From NCBI RefSeq assembly GCF_021228125.1, contig NZ_JAJQQS010000015.1, forward strand, positions 124,001-188,000: DNA of 64,000 bases, written 5' to 3'. Positions 24,744 to 33,323 of this stretch are shown piece by piece. Source of the DNA: Streptomyces albireticuli (GTDB taxonomy: Bacteria > Actinomycetota > Actinomycetes > Streptomycetales > Streptomycetaceae). The translations under genes and the position numbers were made by a program. Below the pieces are notes generated by a model. That model saw only the letters and a list, made by a program, of their open reading frames with translations. It was not told the origin of the DNA and ran no database searches. The stretch's first letter is position 1, and each line of letters starts with the position of its first letter.

Positions 24744-26174
24744 ATGTTCGATCCAGACATAGCGCCCAGCGGCACCCTGCTCGGCCTCCTCCAGCGAGGC
24801 CGCGGCGACGGGACCCTGTATGCCCTCGCGGCGCCGCGGGCGGAGGCGCTCGCGGCGCTGCACCACTGCGTGCTGCGCGACCCCAGGCGGGACTGGCAGG
24901 TCGAGAACCGCTCGCTCTATTACGCACGCCTGTGTCTGGACCTCGACGCCGGGCTCGGCGAGATCGCCGAACACCTCTTCCACGCCGACGACGTCCTGGA
25001 CACGGGCGAGGAGCGCACGGGCCTCGCCCTCGCCGTCCTCGGCCACCTCGCCTCGTACGGGCGTGCGGACGCCCTCCTCCTGCTGCGCCGCTACGCGGTC
25101 TCCGGGACGAACTGGGCATGGGCCCTGGACGAGCTCGCCCTGCGCGACGACGACGCGGGCCTCCTCGCCCTCGGCGCGAGCGTCCTCGCCCGGTTCCCCG
25201 CGACGCCCGAGGGCGAGCGTGACCTCGCCGCGGCCGTCCGCGACGCCTTCGAGCCCCGCCCGTGGCGGCTGTGGGCGGACGAGCAGCTGTCGCCCGCGAC
25301 CGCGGGCCGGGTGCGCGCCGCGCAGGAACAGGGCTCCTTCGACCGCTGGCAGCGCCAGCTCCGCCCCTCCGGCCCGCGTCCGGGCTGGAGCGTGCGGGAG
25401 GTGCTGGACTGGGCCCAGCAGGGCCTCGACCTCCACCCCACCCAGCTGCGCCACGTCCCCGCTACCCGCTGCCTGACCGCGGTGGCCGGCCCCGAGGACC
25501 GGCTGGAGATCATCCAGGCCGCCGCCCAGGGCCCCGAGGCCGCCCGGGCGACCGCCCTGCGCTACCTCGCCGAGCACCACGACCCGCAGGCCCTCGACCT
25601 CATCGAGAGCGCCGCCGCCGACCCGTCCGCGCTGGTCGCGGAGGCCGCCGTCACCGCCTTCGAGCGCATGCGCAGCACGGCCGCGCTGGAGCGGGCCCGC
25701 GCCTGGATCCACCGCGGTGACGCCCTCGGCGCCGCCGCGGCCGGGATGCTGGCCTGCCGGGGCGCGCAGTACGACTCGGCGCTCGTCCTCGGCGCCCTGC
25801 GCCGGACCGTCCGCGCGGAGGGGCCCGACGCGCCCGTGCTGTGGGACCTCGTCCAGGGAGCCGGGCGGCTGGCGATCGGCTGCGCCGCGCCCGTGCTGCG
25901 CCACGTCTACCGCGAGACGACCTCCTCGCAGCTGCGCGGCCGCACCGCCCGCGCCCTCGCGGCCACGGACCCTTCGTTCGCCAGGGGCTTCGCCGTCGAG
26001 TGCCTGTGGGACTGCGAGGAGACCACCCGGGAGCTCGCGGCGCACCACGCCACCACGGCGGACGCCCGGGTGGTGGAGCAGCTGCGCAGGCTGGCGGCGG
26101 ATCCGGCCGAGGAGGCGGAGGTGCAGACCGCCGTCCGCAGCCGCTTCGGCCCCGACGCACCGCAGGCCGGCTGA
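24744..26174 (+). CDS. HEAT-like repeat hypothetical protein
   Basis: A 476-aa soluble, alanine/arginine-rich alpha-helical protein. ATG 24744 (MFDPDIAPSGTLLGLLQRG) is preferred to the upstream ATG 24687, whose extra residues are low-complexity. The body is a chain of helical pairs (RADALLLLRRYAVSGTNWAW, DPQALDLIESAAADPSALVA, AEAAVTAFERMRSTAALERA), consistent with HEAT/PBS-lyase-like repeats acting as a protein-binding scaffold. It contains no catalytic signature that I recognise. Families of this type are common in Streptomyces; function unknown. Confidence 0.75.
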   Translation: MFDPDIAPSGTLLGLLQRGRGDGTLYALAAPRAEALAALHHCVLRDPRRDWQVENRSLYYARLCLDLDAGLGEIAEHLFHADDVLDTGEERTGLALAVLGHLASYGRADALLLLRRYAVSGTNWAWALDELALRDDDAGLLALGASVLARFPATPEGERDLAAAVRDAFEPRPWRLWADEQLSPATAGRVRAAQEQGSFDRWQRQLRPSGPRPGWSVREVLDWAQQGLDLHPTQLRHVPATRCLTAVAGPEDRLEIIQAAAQGPEAARATALRYLAEHHDPQALDLIESAAADPSALVAEAAVTAFERMRSTAALERARAWIHRGDALGAAAAGMLACRGAQYDSALVLGALRRTVRAEGPDAPVLWDLVQGAGRLAIGCAAPVLRHVYRETTSSQLRGRTARALAATDPSFARGFAVECLWDCEETTRELAAHHATTADARVVEQLRRLAADPAEEAEVQTAVRSRFGPDAPQAG

Positions 26175-26201
26175 GCGCCGGGCGGGTGCGAAGATCGTGG
26201 G

Positions 26202-26756
26202 ATGAGAGCGAAGATCGTATCCGTGGCGCTGTCCGGAGCGCTGCTGCCCGTGGTGCTGACCTCGATACCGGTGGCCGGCGCGGTGGCGGAGGCCCGTCCC
26301 CGGGTGACGGCCGCCGTCCCGGCCGGTGCCGCGGCCGTCGTGCGGATCACCGAGGGGCAGGTCGCGGAGGCCCGTCCGGGCACCCCGATCCTGTACCCCG
26401 CCGTGACCAGCTGCCTGACCGTGACCGTGCGGCTGGCCGACGGCCGCAAGGCCGGCGCCCACGCCAGCCTGTTCCAGGTGCCCGGCGAGTACCGATCGGA
26501 CGGGATCCTCGCGGCGCTCAAGAGCCGAGTGGGCGGCCGGACGGTGCGGGCCGTCGAGGTCAGGGGCGCGGTCGGTGCCTGGCACCCCGGCTATTTCACC
26601 AAGGCGATCGAGGCGTACGGGGACGGCGAGGCCGTGCCCTTCCCCACGGCGCCGGACCCCGAGGGGATCGCGCGGGCCGTGGCCGACGGGCTGGGACAGC
26701 CGCGGGCCCGGGTGACGGTCCAGGACGTCCCCGACGGGGATATGACGGTGACCTGA
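26202..26756 (+). CDS. Secreted hypothetical protein
   Basis: A 184-aa protein with a Sec-type signal (MRAKIVSVALSGALLPVVLT, cleavage probably near AVA). The mature part has the pattern PAVTSCLTVTVRLADGRKAG and FQVPGEYRSDGILAALKSRV, with one cysteine. There is a loose resemblance to CheD-like folds in the run of short strands, too weak to assign. There is no clear Shine-Dalgarno. The 11-mer GCGAAGATCGT occurs twice around the start (26188-26198 and 26208-26218), possibly a chance duplication or regulatory repeat. It follows the HEAT-like gene by 27 nt and may share its transcript. Confidence 0.65.
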   Translation: MRAKIVSVALSGALLPVVLTSIPVAGAVAEARPRVTAAVPAGAAAVVRITEGQVAEARPGTPILYPAVTSCLTVTVRLADGRKAGAHASLFQVPGEYRSDGILAALKSRVGGRTVRAVEVRGAVGAWHPGYFTKAIEAYGDGEAVPFPTAPDPEGIARAVADGLGQPRARVTVQDVPDGDMTVT

Positions 26757-26846
26757 CATGCGGTCGGGCCGGATTCCGGCCGGACTACCGATGGGCGGGC
26801 GCCCGTGCGAAGCTGTGGCGACGCCCGCCATGACCAGGAGGTTTCG

Positions 26847-27059
26847 ATGACGGACAGCACAGCGCCCCAGGAAACGCCGCAGGAGCCCGGGAACGGCGCC
26901 GAGGACGACGTGAAGCGCAAGTTCCGGGAGGCTCTGGAGCGCAAGCGCGGCCAGGCCGCCGACGCCGCCGGCGGTGGCCGGAACAGCGACGGATCCAAGA
27001 TCCACGGCACCCACGGCCGGGCGGGCGGTCAGCGCTCCTTCCGGCGCAAGAGCGGCTGA
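26847..27059 (+). CDS. DUF5302 family small protein
   Basis: A 70-aa highly charged hydrophilic protein (DDVKRKFREALERKRGQAAD, then SDGSKIHGTHGRAGGQRSFR). This pattern is the DUF5302 signature found across Streptomyces and relatives. The ATG has AGGAGG at about 7 nt. No membrane segment; probably disordered apart from one helix. Function unknown. Confidence 0.8.
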   Translation: MTDSTAPQETPQEPGNGAEDDVKRKFREALERKRGQAADAAGGGRNSDGSKIHGTHGRAGGQRSFRRKSG

Positions 27060-27086
27060 CCGCCGCGGGGGCCCGGGCCGCCGGGG

Positions 27087-27521
27087 TCAGGACCGCCGGC
27101 GCCTGAAGGCCTTCCGTACGAAGTGGACGATCAGCGCGATCACCACGATCGCGACCACGACCAGCAGGATCAGGACCACGATCATCACCACGCCGAGCTT
27201 CTTGAAGAAGCCCTTCTTCTTCTTTTTCTTGGGCTTGGCCACCGTGGACTTGTGGTCCTTGTCGGCCTGGTAGCGGGGCGAGGTGTCGGCGGCCGACCCG
27301 GCGTCGGCGGCCGCCGGCACCCCGACCGCGGCCACGGCCGTCACGGCGGCCGTGGCCGGCCGGGCCGGGCTCTCCGCCGCCGCGGGCGGCGCCAGCAGCG
27401 CGGCCGCCAGCGCGAGCGCCGCGGCCACCACCGCCCGGCGGCCCCGGCGCCGTCGGGCGCCGCCCGCCGCCGCCCCGGGTCGGCGGCCCTCTCGCTCGTC
27501 CTGGTTCAGCTCAGCGCTCAT
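27087..27521 (-). CDS. Small membrane protein with lysine stretch
   Basis: A 144-aa protein starting at ATG 27521 (MSAELNQDEREGRR). The N-terminal Arg-rich segment and hydrophobic run (VVAAALALAAALLAPPAAA) look like a signal or first transmembrane segment. After a linker comes a polylysine patch (KPKKKKKKGFFKKLG) and a strong C-terminal transmembrane helix (VVMIVVLILLVVVAIVVIAL) followed by FRRRRS. The positive tail suggests the C-terminus is cytoplasmic. I do not recognise a family; the role could be membrane or cell-envelope related. Confidence 0.65.
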   Translation of the reverse strand: MSAELNQDEREGRRPGAAAGGARRRRGRRAVVAAALALAAALLAPPAAAESPARPATAAVTAVAAVGVPAAADAGSAADTSPRYQADKDHKSTVAKPKKKKKKGFFKKLGVVMIVVLILLVVVAIVVIALIVHFVRKAFRRRRS

Positions 27522-27597
27522 GCACGCCCCCATGGTTCGGGTGTCATCTGCTCGTACGTGGCCGCCTTGTCGGCATGACCCTGACATATGTCGGGCC

Positions 27598-27636
27598 GAC
27601 CCGGCGCGGCCCCCATTATGGGGGCCGCGCCGGGTC
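27598..27636. terminator. Terminator hairpin after the epimerase gene
   Basis: Arms 27598-27614 and 27620-27636 are perfect 17-bp complements with a 5-nt ATTAT loop. On the minus strand it lies 110 nt past the epimerase stop at 27746 and ahead of the next minus-strand gene start. Confidence 0.8.
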
Positions 27637-27745
27637 TCCCAGCAGGGCGCGTGGCGGCTCGCGCCGGAGTGACAGGGCTTATGGAGCTATGTCCTCCGTT
27701 TCTGGCCCCGCCCCGGAACCCGGCCGCCGGGGCGGGAGGCGCGCG

Positions 27746-28744
27746 CTACGCCCGTACCGGCACCCCCAGGAGCTCCTCCTCCACCCGCGGGTCCAGGCCC
27801 GGCGCCGGGCGGTCCGGGCGCTGCGGGGCCCGGCCGCCGAGGGACGTCAGCCAGGACCAGGTGTCCGCGACCGTCTCCGCGGCCGGGCGGCACCGCAGGC
27901 CGCTCGCCAGGGCCTTGTCCACCGCTCCCATGTGCAGCGTGTCGTAGAGCTCGCCCCGGGGGACCCAGATCGGGAGGTCCGTCCAGGGGCGGACGCCCGC
28001 CGCGAGGATCCGCTCCGGTTCCGTCCAGCGCAGCTCGGCGTCGGAACCGGTGACGCGGACGCACTCCTCCAGGAGCTCGCCCGTCGTGGTGTGGCCGGGC
28101 GGCGCGATCAGGTTGTACGGACCGGCCAGCCCGCGCGCGACGGCGTCCAGGGTCCACTCGGCGAGGTCACGGGCGTCGATGTACTGGAGCCCCAGGTCGC
28201 GCGGGCCGGGGGCGAGCACCGGGCCGCCGCGCGCGATCCTGCTCAGCCACCACGGCAGCCGGCCGATGTTCTCGCGGGGGCCGAGGATCAGCCCCGCCCG
28301 CACCAGCAGCGCCCCGTCCTCCCCGAAGGCCCCGGTCGCGGCCAGCTCGCCGCCGCGCTTGTCCCGCTCGTACGCCTCCGCCTCCGCGCCGGGCGAACCG
28401 TCCACCACCGGGTGGTTCTCGTCGTGCCCGGCGGGGCTCGGGTAGGCGTAGACCGAGCCGCTCGACACGTACGCGTACCGCCCGGCCCGCCCCGCCAGCG
28501 CCCGCGCCGTGTCCCGGACCGCGGCCGGCGCGCCCGACCAGGTGTCGACGACGGCGTCCCACTCGCCCGCCGCCAGGGCCGCCAGTCCGTCCGCCGCCGT
28601 GCGGTCGCCGCGCAGCGCCGTCACGCCCGGGGGCGCGGCGTGCTCACCGCGGTGGAAGACCGTCACCTCCCAGCCGCGTGCCAGTGCCGCCTCGGTGACG
28701 GCGTATCCCACGAACTCGGTCCCACCCAGAATCAATAGCCTCAT
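27746..28744 (-). CDS. NAD(P)-dependent epimerase/dehydratase family protein (extended SDR)
   Basis: A 332-aa Rossmann-fold oxidoreductase. ATG 28744 (MRLLILGGTEFVG) gives the canonical N-terminal dinucleotide motif GGTEFVG directly at the start. The active-site region YAYVSSGSVYAYPSP and YERDKRGG supply the YxxxK pair in a modified SDR form. C-terminal WTDLPIWVPRG and LRCRPAAETVADTWSWL are typical of the atypical SDRs annotated as reductases or isoflavone-reductase-like. Substrate unknown; it lies upstream of the exopolysaccharide locus but is transcribed away from it. Confidence 0.83.
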   Translation of the reverse strand: MRLLILGGTEFVGYAVTEAALARGWEVTVFHRGEHAAPPGVTALRGDRTAADGLAALAAGEWDAVVDTWSGAPAAVRDTARALAGRAGRYAYVSSGSVYAYPSPAGHDENHPVVDGSPGAEAEAYERDKRGGELAATGAFGEDGALLVRAGLILGPRENIGRLPWWLSRIARGGPVLAPGPRDLGLQYIDARDLAEWTLDAVARGLAGPYNLIAPPGHTTTGELLEECVRVTGSDAELRWTEPERILAAGVRPWTDLPIWVPRGELYDTLHMGAVDKALASGLRCRPAAETVADTWSWLTSLGGRAPQRPDRPAPGLDPRVEEELLGVPVRA

Positions 28745-29532
28745 GCCGCACACCCTGCCCTCCCGTCCGGGGCGGGCGGAAGCACTCCATGCTCTGGGCA
28801 GAATCACCGGCCCGGCCCCCGGCGCGCCCCGGCGGCGAATTGGAGGGCAACCTTACTTAGAGGGGGGCGAGTTGGTTCCGGTTGCGTGCCGGCCCGGGGA
28901 ACGTCCGGGGAGGGTGCGCGGACACCGTGCGACGGGTGGGCGGAAGTATCCGTTGATTGCCGGATGCAACAGGCAAGCCGGACAGCCGTCATCAGGCCGA
29001 TCTCCGGGCGCCCCGTTCTTCGAGTGACCCCTGTGGTTCCGGGAGGAGCGTACGGGTCCGGCAACGGTGTACACCAATGTCACTACAGGTCACCCCGCGG
29101 ATGCCCGCCGCGCCCCGGGCCGGCGGGCGCCGCCGGGCCCCCGCCGGAGCCCCGACCGGATCCGGCCAGACCGCCGAGAACGGCCGCGTGGCTCCTGGCC
29201 ATCGAGCCAGCAAGACCTTCGGGCATGGCGCACTATATGGCTGGGCGGTCGAGAGGCTGAGGGTGCCTCCCGACGTCGCGGCACACGTGTGCCCGGCGGC
29301 CCATGACACCACCGCGCGGTCTCGGCTCCGGCCGTGCGGCTCAGGCGTGGACAGCGGTGTCCGCGCCGTGGGGGAGGAGCGGCGGTCGCCGGGGAGGTGC
29401 GACCGCGGGTGGGGGCCGTGCCTTGGGGACCATTCGATGTGCGGGTCGGTACCGGGTCCCGGTGCTGCGCGTACACGTCATGACCGGACGGCTGCGCACG
29501 CGTGCGCAGAGCCGTTCTGGGGGGAGAAAGCT
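28745..29532. other. Long upstream region of the exopolysaccharide locus
   Basis: 788 nt without a supportable gene. Frames that stay open here lack ribosome sites and family-like composition. The stretch 28850-29080 is less GC-rich than its surroundings and likely holds the promoters of the divergent epimerase gene and of the polysaccharide operon. The length suggests complex control of the operon or an untranslated leader. Confidence 0.5.
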
Positions 29533-31722
29533 ATGGGTCGTACGACCCGTCTTGCCGCGGCTTGGGCCGCGGGCGTCCTGCTCACCGTGGCCGTTCCGGC
29601 CGTCGGCGCCCACGCCGCCGACACCACGCCGAGGATCGATCTGCGGCTGCTCGTCGTCGACGACGGCGGCCCGGCCACCGAGGCGATCCGCGCCGAACTG
29701 GAGGAAGCCGGTACACCGTTCACGCAGGTGGACCTCACCGAGTCGGGCCGCCCGCGGATCGACGAGGCGTTCCTGAGCGACACGGTCGACGGCAGACCGC
29801 GCGCCAAATTCCAGGGCGTGGTGTTACCCAACGACAACCCCTTCGGGGCCGGCTCGCCCGAGATGGCGGCCCTCGCCTCGTACGAGAAGCGCTTCGGGAT
29901 CAGGCAGGTCGACGCCTACACCTACGCCCGCCCGGCCGTCGGGCTCAACACCCCCGCGGACGGGGGCTACAGCGGCACCCTGGACGGCAAGTCCGCGCAG
30001 GTCACCTCCGTCGGCGCGGCGGGACCGTTCGGCTATCTGAGGAAAAACGTTCCCTTCGAGGACAACGACACCGCTGTCAACGAGAGTTACGGATATCTGG
30101 CCACCCCCTTGGAGAAGCAGGCGGACGGCGCCACCTACACCAGCCTCCTCGACGCCCCGATACCGGGCGGCAGCGCCCGCGGCTCCCTGATCGGCGAGTA
30201 CACCCACGACGGCCGCAGCGAGCTCGTCGTCACCTTCGTCGCCAACCAGTACCAGACCCAGTTCCGGCTGGTCTCGCGCGGCATCGTGGAATGGCTGACC
30301 CGGGGCGCCCACCTCGGCGCCGCCCGCAACTACTTCGGCGTCCACGTCGACGACGTCTTCGCGGCGGACGACCGCTGGGACACCAAGCTCAAGTGCACCC
30401 CCGGCGACGTCGACTGCCCCGGCAACCCCAACCCGGAGAGCCCGGCGATCCGGATGAAGGCCGCCGACGCGCAGTACGCCAAGCAGTGGTCCCAGAGCCA
30501 CAACCTCACCCTCGACCTCGCCTACAACGGCGTCGGCAGCGAGGAGTACCGGGCGGAGCACGGCGGCGCGGCCGACCCGCTGCTCCAGCAGCTCGTCGCC
30601 GACCAGAAGTCCTACCGCTGGATCAACCACACCTTCACGCACGCCTTCCTCGGCTGCGAGCAGAACACCTCCGTCGTGCCCTGGAAGTGCGCCACCGACC
30701 TCTTCGGCCGGACCCGCTGGGTCAGCCGCCTGAAGATCGGCGGCGAGATCGACGGCAACACCGCCTGGGCCGCGAAGCAGGGACTCGTCCACGACAAGGA
30801 CGAGCTCGTCACCGGCGAGCACTCCGGTCTGAAGACCCTGCCCCAGCAGACCGACGACAACCCCGAGCTCGGGCCCGTACTCGGCCAGAGCGGCGTCCGC
30901 TGGATCGCCAGCGACAACTCCCGCGAGCGGCAGCAGCGCGCCGTCGGTTCCGCGCTGACCGTGCCCCGCTACCCCATGAACGTCTACTACAACGTCGGCA
31001 CCGCGGCCGAGCAGACCGACGAATACAACTGGCTCTACACCAAGAAGGCCGACGGCGGCAGCGGCACCTGCGAGAAGTTCCCCGAGACGACCACCTGCCT
31101 GAAGGCCCCGCTCGACACCAGGACCGGCTTCGCCTCCTACATCGCGCCGCTCGAGTCCCGCATCGCCCTCGGCCACGTCCTCGCCAACGACCCGCGCCCG
31201 CACTTCATGCACCAGTCCAACCTCTCCGAGGAGCGGATCGGCTACACCGTCCTGGAGAAGGTCCTCGCCGACTACAACGGCCTCTTCGCCGACAACACCC
31301 CGCTGGTCAACCTCCGCATGCGGGACATCGGCGCGGAGATGACCAAGCGCGCCGCCTGGAAGTCCGCGCTCGCCGCCGGCAAGGTCACCGCCTACCGGAT
31401 CGGCAACGCCGTCACCGTCGGCGCGCCCGACGGGGTACAGGCCACCGTCACCCTGCCCGAGGGCACCACGCAGACCGGCCCGAACGGCTCCGGCGCGGCC
31501 TTCGGCGACGCCTACGCGGGCGCCCGCTCCGGCTGGACCGCCGCCGGTGCGCAGGCCACCTTCACCCTGCCCGGCACCGCGCCCGCCAAGGCCCCGGCCG
31601 CCGCCCCCGCCGCGCGCGTCCAGACCCCGGCCGCCGCCCTCCCCGTCCCCGAGGGCGTCGCCCACCGGGTCCCCTACGGGCCCACGGGCATGACGGCCGC
31701 CGCGACCACCGCACGCCGCTGA
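29533..31722 (+). CDS. Agd3-like secreted polysaccharide deacetylase (CE18-type), TTA codon
   Basis: A 729-aa secreted protein likely to remove acetyl groups from GalNAc-type polymers. The start has GGGGAGA upstream; the signal is MGRTTRLAAAWAAGVLLTVA with cleavage near AHA. A long N-terminal part (about 30-260) corresponds to the carbohydrate-binding region of Agd3. The deacetylase core shows GVHVDDVF (Asp273/274) and WINHTFTHAF (His366 and His370), the Asp plus H-x3-H metal triad shared by CE4/CE18 enzymes. The last 100 residues are Ala/Pro-rich. Codon 98 (29824-29826, VVLPND) is TTA, pointing to bldA control. It opens the polysaccharide operon. Confidence 0.8.
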   Translation: MGRTTRLAAAWAAGVLLTVAVPAVGAHAADTTPRIDLRLLVVDDGGPATEAIRAELEEAGTPFTQVDLTESGRPRIDEAFLSDTVDGRPRAKFQGVVLPNDNPFGAGSPEMAALASYEKRFGIRQVDAYTYARPAVGLNTPADGGYSGTLDGKSAQVTSVGAAGPFGYLRKNVPFEDNDTAVNESYGYLATPLEKQADGATYTSLLDAPIPGGSARGSLIGEYTHDGRSELVVTFVANQYQTQFRLVSRGIVEWLTRGAHLGAARNYFGVHVDDVFAADDRWDTKLKCTPGDVDCPGNPNPESPAIRMKAADAQYAKQWSQSHNLTLDLAYNGVGSEEYRAEHGGAADPLLQQLVADQKSYRWINHTFTHAFLGCEQNTSVVPWKCATDLFGRTRWVSRLKIGGEIDGNTAWAAKQGLVHDKDELVTGEHSGLKTLPQQTDDNPELGPVLGQSGVRWIASDNSRERQQRAVGSALTVPRYPMNVYYNVGTAAEQTDEYNWLYTKKADGGSGTCEKFPETTTCLKAPLDTRTGFASYIAPLESRIALGHVLANDPRPHFMHQSNLSEERIGYTVLEKVLADYNGLFADNTPLVNLRMRDIGAEMTKRAAWKSALAAGKVTAYRIGNAVTVGAPDGVQATVTLPEGTTQTGPNGSGAAFGDAYAGARSGWTAAGAQATFTLPGTAPAKAPAAAPAARVQTPAAALPVPEGVAHRVPYGPTGMTAAATTARR

Positions 31723-31775
31723 CCGGCAGCAGCACCGCATCGAGCCGCGCACTCTCTGGAGAGAACCGAATTTTC

Positions 31776-33323
31776 ATGCACGGACCGCCTGCCGAGACAG
31801 CAATCGACAGTCCCTCGGTGACCCTGCTCACCGAGGGGACCTATCCGCACAGCCACGGCGGAGTGAGCGTGTGGTGCGACCAGCTGGTCCAGGGCATGCC
31901 CGACGTCGACTTCCGGGTCATCGCGGTGACCGGCACCGGGCGGGAACAGCTCGCCTGGGAACTCCCGCCCCACGTCCGGAGCGTGGAGTGCCACCCGCTG
32001 TGGGGCCCGCCGCCGGCCGGCCGCGCCCCGCGCGGCAAGCAGCTGCGGGCCCTCCTCACCGCCTACGAGCTCTTCCTGCTGACCCTCCTCGACCCGGCGC
32101 ACGAGCACCACTTCCCGAGGACCTTCTACCGGCTGGCCGAGTACGCCGCGGCCGGCACCCTCGCCCCGGCCCTGCGCGGCGAGGCCGCGGCCCGCACCCT
32201 CGTCCGGGTCTGGAACCGCCCCGGCCTCGCCACCGCCGGGGCGCGCCCCACCCTGCACGACGCCCTGCTCGCCACCGACCTGCTGGAACACGCGCTGCGC
32301 CCGCTCGCCGCCGACGCGCCCGCCGAAGGGGTCACCCACGCGGTGAGCGGGGGGCTCGCGGCGCTGCCCGGCCTGATCGCCCATCACCGCCACGGCACCC
32401 CCTTCCTCCTCACCGAACACGGCATCTACCTCCGCGAGCGCTACCTCGGCTTCCGCGCCGAGCCCTACCGGTGGCCCGTCAAGGCGCTGATGCTGGGGCT
32501 GTTCCGGCTGCTCGCCGTGGAGAGCTACCGGGTCGCCTCGCTCGTCACCCCCGGCAACCGCTACAACCGGCGCTGGGAGGAGCACGGCGGCACCCCGCCC
32601 GACCGGATCCGGACCGTCTACAACGGCGTCGACCCGGCCGCCTTCCCGCCCGCCGGACCCGAGCCGGAGACCCCGACGCTCAGCTGGGCCGGGCGCGTCG
32701 ACCCCATCAAGGGCCTGGAGACGCTGATCCGCGCCTTCGCGCTCGTAAGGGCCGAGATCCCCGCCGCGCGGCTGCGGCTCTTCGGCGGCACCCCGCGCGG
32801 CGGCGAGGGCTACCGCACCGCCTGCGAGAAGCTCGCCGCCGAGCTGGGAGTGGCCGAGGCCGTCGTCTTCGAGGGGCGCGTCGAGGACATCCGGGACGCC
32901 TACGCCGCCGGCAACGTCGTGATGCTCTCCAGCATCAGCGAGGGCTTCCCGTTCACCCTGATCGAAGCCATGTCGTGCGGCCGCGCCACCGTCTCCACCG
33001 ATGTGGGCGGGGTCCGCGAGGCCGTCGGCGACAGCGGCCTCGTCGTACCGCCCCGCGACCCCGAGAGCATGGCCGAGGCCGCCCTCACCCTGCTGCGGGA
33101 CCCCGGACTGCGGGCCACCATGGGGGAGTCGGCCCGGCTCCGGGTGATCGAGCAGTTCACCCTCCGCCAGACGATCAGCGCCTTCCGCGACATCTACCGC
33201 GACCTCGACGTCCGCACCCGGCAGCCGTCCGTCGAACGCCCCTGGCGCCGCCGGCAGCGCGCGCTGGAACAGCGGCAGGAGGCCGTGCCCGTCATGGCCA
33301 TGGCCGCGGGCGGTGCGGGATGA
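31776..33323 (+). CDS. pelF: PelF-like GT4 glycosyltransferase (DUF3492 domain)
   Basis: A 515-aa cytosolic GT-B glycosyltransferase. The N-terminus VTLLTEGTYPHSHGGVSVWC is the DUF3492 signature of PelF, the Pel polysaccharide synthase. The C-terminal half is a classical GT4 domain: VYNGVDPAAFPP, SWAGRVDPIKGLETLI, and the nucleotide-sugar motif EGFPFTLIEAMSCGRA (about residues 389-404) with both conserved Glu. PelF of Pseudomonas uses UDP-GalNAc/UDP-GlcNAc; the same is expected here but not shown by sequence. ATG 31776 follows GGAGAG at about 12 nt. The stop overlaps the next start (ATGA), so PelF- and PelG-like proteins are translationally coupled. Confidence 0.85.
   Translation: MHGPPAETAIDSPSVTLLTEGTYPHSHGGVSVWCDQLVQGMPDVDFRVIAVTGTGREQLAWELPPHVRSVECHPLWGPPPAGRAPRGKQLRALLTAYELFLLTLLDPAHEHHFPRTFYRLAEYAAAGTLAPALRGEAAARTLVRVWNRPGLATAGARPTLHDALLATDLLEHALRPLAADAPAEGVTHAVSGGLAALPGLIAHHRHGTPFLLTEHGIYLRERYLGFRAEPYRWPVKALMLGLFRLLAVESYRVASLVTPGNRYNRRWEEHGGTPPDRIRTVYNGVDPAAFPPAGPEPETPTLSWAGRVDPIKGLETLIRAFALVRAEIPAARLRLFGGTPRGGEGYRTACEKLAAELGVAEAVVFEGRVEDIRDAYAAGNVVMLSSISEGFPFTLIEAMSCGRATVSTDVGGVREAVGDSGLVVPPRDPESMAEAALTLLRDPGLRATMGESARLRVIEQFTLRQTISAFRDIYRDLDVRTRQPSVERPWRRRQRALEQRQEAVPVMAMAAGGAG

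Noticed and set aside
28849..28866. Possible iron-box-like sequence near AACCTTACTTAGAGG upstream of the polysaccharide operon
   Set aside because: Only one half resembles the DmdR/IdeR consensus; the symmetric partner is missing.
28886..29260. Open frame in the 28745-29532 region that could be a small gene
   Set aside because: No ribosome site, no family-like residues, and several overlapping frames on both strands are equally open, as expected in GC-rich non-coding DNA.
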